Shown here piece by piece: positions 57,784 through 64,000 of a stretch of DNA of 64,000 nt; the first letter of the stretch is position 1, and the number at the start of each line of letters is the position of its first letter. Source of the stretch: Scopulariopsis brevicaulis (Eukaryota; Ascomycota; Sordariomycetes; Microascales; Microascaceae); NCBI GenBank assembly GCA_017657125.1, contig JAGFNX010000103.1:1-64000 (forward strand). The letters run 5' to 3'. The position numbers and the translations under genes were made by a program. The notes under the pieces were generated by a model. It saw only the letters and a program-made list of their open reading frames with translations. It had not been told where the DNA came from and did not search any database.

Positions 57784-59559
57784 ATGACCAGACGGCGGCC
57801 CGACATCCCCGTCGACTCCTCTTGGCGCATGGTCGAGGGCGGCGAGAACGACAGCTTCGACACGTCCGTCGTCCACGACGACGACCCGGACCGCTACTTC
57901 CTCTCCCCGCCGTCCCAGCTCTCGTCGGGCGGCCAGGCGAGCGTCTCCGGGTCCCAGGTCGCCGGCTCGCAGGACAGCATCGGCGACTTCGTCAGCAGGG
58001 CCGACGACGAGCGCGTCATTCTGAGGTCGCCGTTTCAGCCTACGTTGCCGTCGGCGAGAACGCCCAGGAGGGAGAGAAGGAGCGAGGAGGTCGGGGAGAG
58101 AACGCCTGACCCGCAGTTTTATATGCCGACTGTTGACGTTGAGGGGAGGGGTGTGCGTGCGGGTGGGTATAACTTGCGCAGGAGGGCCGCGAGGCCGGGT
58201 GATAGCCAGGGGAGCCCCCCGAAGAAGAGGATGCGCGCGCGGCGTGCTTACGACGAGGATGCGGGGGAGGGAAAGAGGGCGGCTGGCGAGCGCGTCGCGG
58301 CGTCGATCCCGAACGCGGCGCTCGACGTCCTGTCGTGGGTCTTTGGCGTCATAGGAATGGCATTCCGCTACGCGCAGCGTCCCCTCGCCGTCCTCCTCGC
58401 AATCTACCTTCTCTGCGGCGGCCTCATCATGGTCCAGAACATGGTCACGCAGTCGCTCTTCGTCTCACTTTCGCCCCTCTGCCGCATCCCCGGCGCATCT
58501 TATCTCGACCTCCCTTTCTGCCCGCACCTCGCCGACCCGCCCGCCGTGGAGCCCAAAGACAGGGACCAGAAGCAGCAGGGTGGTGGGACGGGCCACGTCG
58601 AGTTCGACGACCTGATGGCCGTGCAGGCGCAGTTCGAGCAGGTCCTAGAGCGTAGCGCGGACGGCGTCTCGCTCCCGCTGGAGATGAAGCGCTCCGAGGC
58701 GTCCATCCGCGACCTCCGCACCATGGTCCGGTACAGCGACCTCTCGGCGCGCGAGGAGCTCGCGCAGGAGTTTGACGGGTACGTCGAGGCGGCGCGCACC
58801 TCGTCGTCGGATTTGCAGCGGTTCAACACGCACGTGGGGTCTGCCGTTGACTCCATCATCAGCGTCAATAGGTGGATGGTGAGGTTCCTCGACTCGCTTT
58901 CGGACGATGGTGCGGGGGCCGGCAAGGGCCTGTTGTGGTCATGGGCTGAGTGGGCTTTCACGCCGTTCCAGCCGGCTGCCGTGCCTGATGGTGTGTTTGA
59001 CGAGCGGGCGCTGCGCGACAAGTACATTGAGCACACGACGCTCCTCTCGGACCGCATCTCATCGCTCATACTCGAGGCGAACGCCATCCTGCGGCACCTT
59101 GGGCAAGCGGAGTCACACCTCACGCTCATCTACGAGATCTCGACCCGCTCCACGCAGAATATCAAGACAAAGAGGGACCAGGTCCTCTACACGCTCTGGA
59201 CGCTCATCGGCGCCAACTCGCGCACCCTCGAGTCGCTCAACGGCCAGCTCTCCCTCCTCCGACACGTCGACGCCCAGCGCTCCACCGCCGTCGCACAGCT
59301 CTCGGCCCTCGTCGTCGACCTCGAGCGCATCGAGGCGAACCTCGCGGACCTAAGGGACCGCGTAGCTGAGCCGGAGATCGCGAGCCGCGGGGGGGTGGCG
59401 GGGAGCGTGCCACTTTCGGTGCACGTTGAGACGATTGATCGCGGGGTGGAGAGGCTTGAGGATGCGAGGAAGAGGATAAGGGCGGTGGAGAATGAGAGGA
59501 TTAGGGAGGCGTTGGCGAGGGGTGGTGTGAGGGATGAGAGGCTTCTTGAGGGGAAGTGA
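57784..59559 (+). CDS. Unrecognised single-pass membrane coiled-coil protein
   Basis: A single frame of 591 aa starts at the first in-frame ATG (GCAACCATGACC). I do not recognise the family. Residues 1-170 are polar and disordered, with acidic and Ser-rich parts and a basic cluster (SPPKKRMRARRAYDEDAGEG) resembling a nuclear localisation signal. An amphipathic stretch (about 178-196) leads into one clear membrane helix (about 200-217, PLAVLLAIYLLCGGLIMV). After a Cys-containing segment, the remaining 350 residues are helical with Glu/Arg/Leu heptads (for example HTTLLSDRISSLILEANAIL, LVVDLERIEANLADLRDRV). The basic patch on one side and a long coiled coil on the other resemble inner-nuclear-membrane proteins, but this is inference. 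The frame is open another 70 codons upstream without an ATG. Confidence 0.8.
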   Translation: MTRRRPDIPVDSSWRMVEGGENDSFDTSVVHDDDPDRYFLSPPSQLSSGGQASVSGSQVAGSQDSIGDFVSRADDERVILRSPFQPTLPSARTPRRERRSEEVGERTPDPQFYMPTVDVEGRGVRAGGYNLRRRAARPGDSQGSPPKKRMRARRAYDEDAGEGKRAAGERVAASIPNAALDVLSWVFGVIGMAFRYAQRPLAVLLAIYLLCGGLIMVQNMVTQSLFVSLSPLCRIPGASYLDLPFCPHLADPPAVEPKDRDQKQQGGGTGHVEFDDLMAVQAQFEQVLERSADGVSLPLEMKRSEASIRDLRTMVRYSDLSAREELAQEFDGYVEAARTSSSDLQRFNTHVGSAVDSIISVNRWMVRFLDSLSDDGAGAGKGLLWSWAEWAFTPFQPAAVPDGVFDERALRDKYIEHTTLLSDRISSLILEANAILRHLGQAESHLTLIYEISTRSTQNIKTKRDQVLYTLWTLIGANSRTLESLNGQLSLLRHVDAQRSTAVAQLSALVVDLERIEANLADLRDRVAEPEIASRGGVAGSVPLSVHVETIDRGVERLEDARKRIRAVENERIREALARGGVRDERLLEGK

Positions 59560-60679
59560 TTTGGTGTCTGGGTGCGTTTTGGTGTTTTGGGGTTGATGTA
59601 AACTATGATTTTGCGGTTTGGTCTTTCCTGCTCGATAGCAGTGAGTAATGAGCGATTGAAGGGAGTTGGGAAATGAGCAGGGTCAAGGGATCGGTGAAGA
59701 AGGGAAATGGGGCGTTAGGATATCATCAGTTCTGTTATTCTGTCACCGTTAGAACAAAGAATAAATGACTTTACGATTACATCTTTCCTTGACTCATGAC
59801 GTGGTCAAATGCGCATGTATAATAATTCTCCGAGCCTCATGCAGACCTTATATGCAACCATAAGACACACATACCCATCCTTCCCCTTACCTTCCAGAGT
59901 TGATGCCCAAGAAAAGACAAAAAGAGGCACTGCCCCAAGCTCTCAGGGACGCCCCCGGATATACTTCTCGTCTCCATCCTGAGATACCCCTCTATCCATT
60001 ACCCGTGACCCCCGGCCCAGCGGTGATAAGAAACAAGAAGCCCCAGACCTGGTGGTCCCAAAACATGCCTTGGCTTCACCGGCCAAAATGTCGCTGAAAT
60101 GTGAAAAGGGTATTGGGAGAGCACCCCACCAAAAGACGTGGACGCCGAGATGGAATTATAACTTTTATATGAAACCGCCCGTTCCTCGCAAAGACGGGCG
60201 GGTCCTCGGTCTTCCCTCTCCCTTTCTCTGAACGCCGGGCCTGCATGGACACCGGAGCCTTGGTCAACTTTCGTCGAAGATAGTCGAGGACGCGAGGCAG
60301 ACTTGGCTGCTGCCTTGGATCCAGGCCAGAGGATGCCTTCACACTTGACGGGCCCGGAACTGGGGCTGAAGACGTCGCCCCGTCGCATGGCCCAAGCAAG
60401 TCGTAATCGCGGCGCCAAACCCAACAAAAGGCCGCCGAGGCCCCGGTCTCCATGCCAAACCACCCGCCCCTCCCCTTCCCATGAAAATAACCCAGATGTA
60501 AATGCCCACCCAACCACGCCCGATACGCCCCGATTTGGATGTTCCCAGTAGCCCGTTTCAAAACCCAAAGACGCCGATACCCCATGCGCTATGTGTCGTG
60601 ATATAAACCCGTTGTAAAACAATACCCCGCCCTTATGCCCCCGAAAGCCGAAATGAAGCCACAACACCCGAATAAACAA
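59560..60679. other. Intergenic between convergent genes
   Basis: This stretch holds the 3' flanks of the gene at 57784 and of the RING gene. Minus-strand frames at 59,999-60,679 overlap each other and have no motif. No RNA gene was seen. Confidence 0.45.
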
Positions 60680-62786
60680 CTAGCTCGGAAAAACTTTGCC
60701 TAGAACCTTCCTCCCTGTACGCAAAATTCGAGTCAGTCTCACTGTTTCAAGGGAAATGACCACGGGATCAAGGGATAGTGCTTACACGTTGGTGCCGACG
60801 CCTCGTCGTCGTCCAGCGGCCGCGCGAGATGCCTCATCCGTGCCCTCGCCAGGTCAGACGGCTCCTTGCGCCGTCCTCCCTGGCTTCCGCTCTTGGACGC
60901 ATCGTCCGGCGGGGGCTGCAGCCGTAACTGGTTCGGGCGGCTCCGCCGCGGCTTGTTGCGCCGCTGCGTCTTCGGAAGGGCGGCAACCGTATCCTCGGAT
61001 TCGGTGGGCGCGGCTTCGGAGCGTGGACGAGGGTGCGTGGGCTGTGGACTCGGCGTCGGGTCTGGGGGCCGCCGTCGGGGGGCCAGCTCGGATGGCGTCT
61101 CTTCTATCGTCGATGTCGCCGTCCTTGCTGAGATTGTTGCGGGCGCCGGTGACTGAGATTTCGACAGCGTTTTCGAGGACTTGATCGGCGTCAGGGGGAT
61201 TTCGCTCCCGTGCTCGCTCCCATGGTTGTGAGGCAAGAGATCGTGAAGTGAGAGCTTGCTAAGGAACCTCCCCTTCCCTTTGCCCTGGACTGAATCGACC
61301 TCCACGTCGACGGTGCTTCGTAGCCGGCGCATCGCCCTCTCTCTCCGGACCATGGCGTTTGTAATTTTCGGGCAGTATCCCCGCGGCAGCATACACTGCT
61401 GGCAAATGGGACACAGAGAGCTGACTTTTATAAGAAACTCGTCGATGCATTCAGGGTGGTAGATGTGAAAGCAGGGCAGCTGGCGGATGACGGATGAGCG
61501 GTTCGTAAAGTAATCGAGGCAGATCTGGCACTGCGGCTGGAAGTTCGTGGCGGCCGTCGAGTATTCGCTGCCAGCAATACTCGAACGTGATCGAGCAGAT
61601 ACGGACATGACCGAGGAGACGCTCCGCGCGCCGTGTCGGGACGAGGCGCGCGTGGAACTGGGAGTCGGTGGACAGCTGGACCTGTCGGATTCGGATTGGT
61701 ATGTGAAGAGGGGAAAGGATTTGACATGGTCGCTGGGGACCATGACGCGGGCGATGCCCATGGCTTCTAGGTCGACCTCGCCTATCCTCACGCGAGCGGC
61801 AAGCGACTTGCGACGCTGACGCTGGAGGAGGTGCATGAAGAGGGACACGCAGGCAATGATGACCAGCAGAGCTCCGATTACAATGACGAAGAATGTCCAC
61901 AGAGCCGGCATGTCGTTTGTGTCTTCCATCGTGAGTTCCGTCCATATCCGGACGTAGTCGCGCGGATTCGGGCCAAACGCGTCAAGGATCTCCTCGCCAA
62001 AGGGTACCTGGTCGACGGAGCCTGAGTACTGGGACAGCTTCGTAGCCATCCGCTTGCCATCGCGTCCGGGTATCGCGAATATGGGGAACTTGTTGTCGTT
62101 CACCCACGCGCCGCCATCGTCCAGATCCCATATCGGCTCGTCGACAGGCTGTGGCTTGTTGGTCGAGTTGTTGGGCCTATAGAATATGAAGCCGCGCACG
62201 GGGTCGTGGCGCGCAGCCTTGAGATAGGCCCTGGTGCACTTCTTGCTGAACCATGGCGCCAGCGCGATGAGCTTATAGTTCGCCGGCGGCAGGTTGTCTC
62301 GCTTCGTGACATTTCGGGGCAGGCCGATGGACGGATCGTACTGCTCTTCGGAGCAAGGGTTATCGAACGGGATGGTAGGGACGTATAGGAGGCCGTGTAT
62401 CGCGCCATCGCGGGTTTCGGCGTTCGTGTTTGTCAGGGTGGTGATGTTGTTCGATATGGTTTCATCAGGTGCTAACTGGGTCTGCGGTGTCAATGACTGT
62501 TAGACCACGGGGTAAAGACGGCCTGCAGGGGGAGTATGGTGACGTGAAGACAAGGAAAATGGGGTCAACTCACGGAGAGCCCAGTGAGGTTCCTGATGAC
62601 CGTGTTCGAGATCGTGGTGCCCTCATACCACGCAGGGTTGCTAAGCATAAAACTGAGGACGCGATCGTTAGCTTCCAGACATCGCCGTGGGTTTTGCGTA
62701 AATGCATTGGGCTCGCTCAGTCGACCGCCGCAAGTCCAGGCATCGTTCGGGTCTATCGAGTAGGAACCGCCGCGAGGTGATCGGAC
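60680..62786 (-). CDS. PA-TM-RING type E3 ubiquitin ligase, 5' end unresolved
   Basis: Exons that can be supported, in gene order: an exon ending at 62574 (frame open back to 62849, reading SYSIDPNDAWTCGGRLSEPN, then LSNPAWYEGTTISNTVIRN), 60786..62481, and a last exon 60680..60714 after a 71-nt intron (GTAAGC, CTGAC, TACAG). If that last intron is kept, the protein stops at 60739 instead. The N-terminal half is a lumenal protease-associated-like domain (LIALAPWFSKKCTRAYL, FIFYRPNNSTNKPQ). One membrane helix follows (about 61834-61905, WTFFVIVIGALLVIIACVSL). Then a RING-H2 finger (61400-61531) reads CQIC, PCFHIYH, C and CPIC, i.e. C3H2C3. A Ser/Pro-rich basic tail ends the protein. Such ligases sit in endosomal or vacuolar membranes and mark cargo for sorting or degradation. 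A signal-peptide exon must lie further upstream; I could not place it. Confidence 0.85.
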
Positions 62787-64000
62787 AGATGCGGCATGGC
62801 GACAGCAGATGGTTGGTGGAGCGAGACGGCACGATGGTCTCCCGGGGCATCAATCCGACCAACCCCGGCTGCTCTCGCTCGACGCGAAGACGGCGACACA
62901 TGTAAACGACAGGCAAGGGGATTGTCTTGGAACGTACACGACATTTCGAATCTCGGTGAGCGCTGTAAGACGTCAGTTGCCGCGCCAAGACTGGGGGTCC
63001 TCTGGTAACTTTCTGTTGCTTGGCCACGCGGGACCGACGCCGGGCCTAGGGGTGAAGGGTCCATCTCGAAACTTACACATGCTTCTGGAACATATTTCAT
63101 CCTCGGATCGGGGACATAGCAGCGTCGGGGTCGGCTGGCGGAAGGGGGTGTCGCGGGGAGGGCCGCCGACTCGATGATCTGCTGCGAGCGAGAGTGGTGG
63201 GAAGTTGAGAAGGCGAGATTCGGCTTTCCGGAACTGGGGGCGGGCGGTCGCGGGTGGTGCACGGCGAGCGAACCCCCTAGCTCGTCGGTAGCGGCGTGTG
63301 GCACGCTGCTGCTAACTCGGTCACGGCGGCGTAGTTCCGGCGCTGGGGCTCTGCGGTGCGGCGAGGGAAATTTGCGCGAAGGGGAGGGCGTCGTGGCGGG
63401 CCGCTGAGTACGGGGTGGGTGTTGAGCAATAATATGTATGGCTGGGAACGGCTTTGGGCGCGAAAGGGACGGAGGAGCCGGGCGAGTCGGCTGAACGTGC
63501 CAGGGTTGCCACCGAAGATGGGGGAAGGCAAGGTAGCGCACGAGTAAAGCGTTGGAGGACGGTGGGGGAGCAATCATTTCACAGCGTCGGCCGTGGGTGG
63601 GCCACTCAAAATGCCCCGTCCGTATCGAATACGCAGGCGAGGAGCAGGGAATATCGCACTAACGGGTTCCCTTCTCGAGGGCGGAACCTGTTCCGGACAC
63701 TCGAGGTGTACAATACCAGCAACTACAAGGACGGCGCTTTCGACGACAGTGCATGCGCAGGATACCTGTCAAATCGCATTGTCCGGGCCTGGTTAAGGCA
63801 TTAACTTACCAAGGCTCCGCAAGGAACACGGTTAATTGGCGATTGCAGTGTTTCGTGGGCCCAGGTTTCAACGCGAGGCCAATCCACGGACCTGGGCGGA
63901 CTGCAGCGGCCGCGCTGGTGGGGATGTACTGTACCTTGTGCGCCTGGGGTTAGTGCAGCACCGTGGCGTCACCAATCCACTCCGGGCACAGGAGGGCTTC
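62787..64000. other. Upstream flank of the RING gene
   Basis: It should hold the first exon or exons and the promoter of the RING gene. A GTAAGT donor on the minus strand at 63071-63076 and a GTACGT donor at about 62934-62939 are candidate 5' splice sites. A minus-strand frame (62,753-63,577) is open for 274 codons but is out of frame with the exon ending at 62574. The last 400 bp show no recognised gene. Confidence 0.35.

Noticed and set aside
62753..63577. 274-codon minus-strand frame upstream of the RING gene
   Set aside because: It is out of phase with the supported RING exon, its composition is Pro/Arg/Ser-rich and it shows no signal peptide. It may include a true exon piece but cannot be supported.

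Overview
The window is nuclear DNA from a filamentous ascomycete, most likely a sordariomycete close to the Sordariales. The signs are short spliceosomal introns (about 49 to 105 nt, with GTAAG/GTGAG donors and CTAAC/CTGAC branch sites), GC-rich coding sequence, a het-c gene, a fungal BTA1 betaine-lipid synthase, a GH45 endoglucanase, and a sharply AT-rich block that looks like repeat-induced point mutation (RIP). I could not fix genus or species.

Layout. 1-22,390 is a GC-rich gene region. In order it holds a membrane/FN3/coiled-coil protein (-), mitochondrial Cmc1 (+), a D-amino-acid-oxidase-type flavoenzyme (-), an unrecognised proline-rich protein with a hydrophobic C-terminus (+), the SSU-processome protein Utp11 (-), a GPI-anchored Cys-rich surface protein (-) and BTA1 (-). 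22,390-44,050 is AT-rich and almost gene-free. It holds a decayed zinc-knuckle (gag-like) frame, imperfect duplications that differ mostly by C/T or G/A, some higher-GC islands, and one well-folded tRNA-Ser(CGA). 44,050-64,000 is GC-rich again: a single-domain GH45 endoglucanase directly at the block edge (-), het-c with a long Gly/Ser/Gln/Tyr repeat tail (-), an HMG-box protein (+), an unrecognised single-pass membrane coiled-coil protein (+) and a PA-TM-RING type ubiquitin ligase whose 5' end I could not resolve (-).

The genes are independent fungal loci, not an operon or a biosynthetic cluster. Themes are ordinary housekeeping (Cmc1, Utp11, HMG-box), membrane and surface biology (BTA1, the GPI protein, the FN3 and RING membrane proteins), plant-wall degradation (GH45) and nonself recognition (het-c). 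The observation most worth following is at het-c: directly after its TAG stop the same frame stays open for 200 more codons and encodes an acidic, internally repeated peptide. This suggests stop readthrough, an unannotated 3' intron, or a recent nonsense change. Exon limits are read by eye from splice consensus and frame continuity; all multi-exon models below keep frame.
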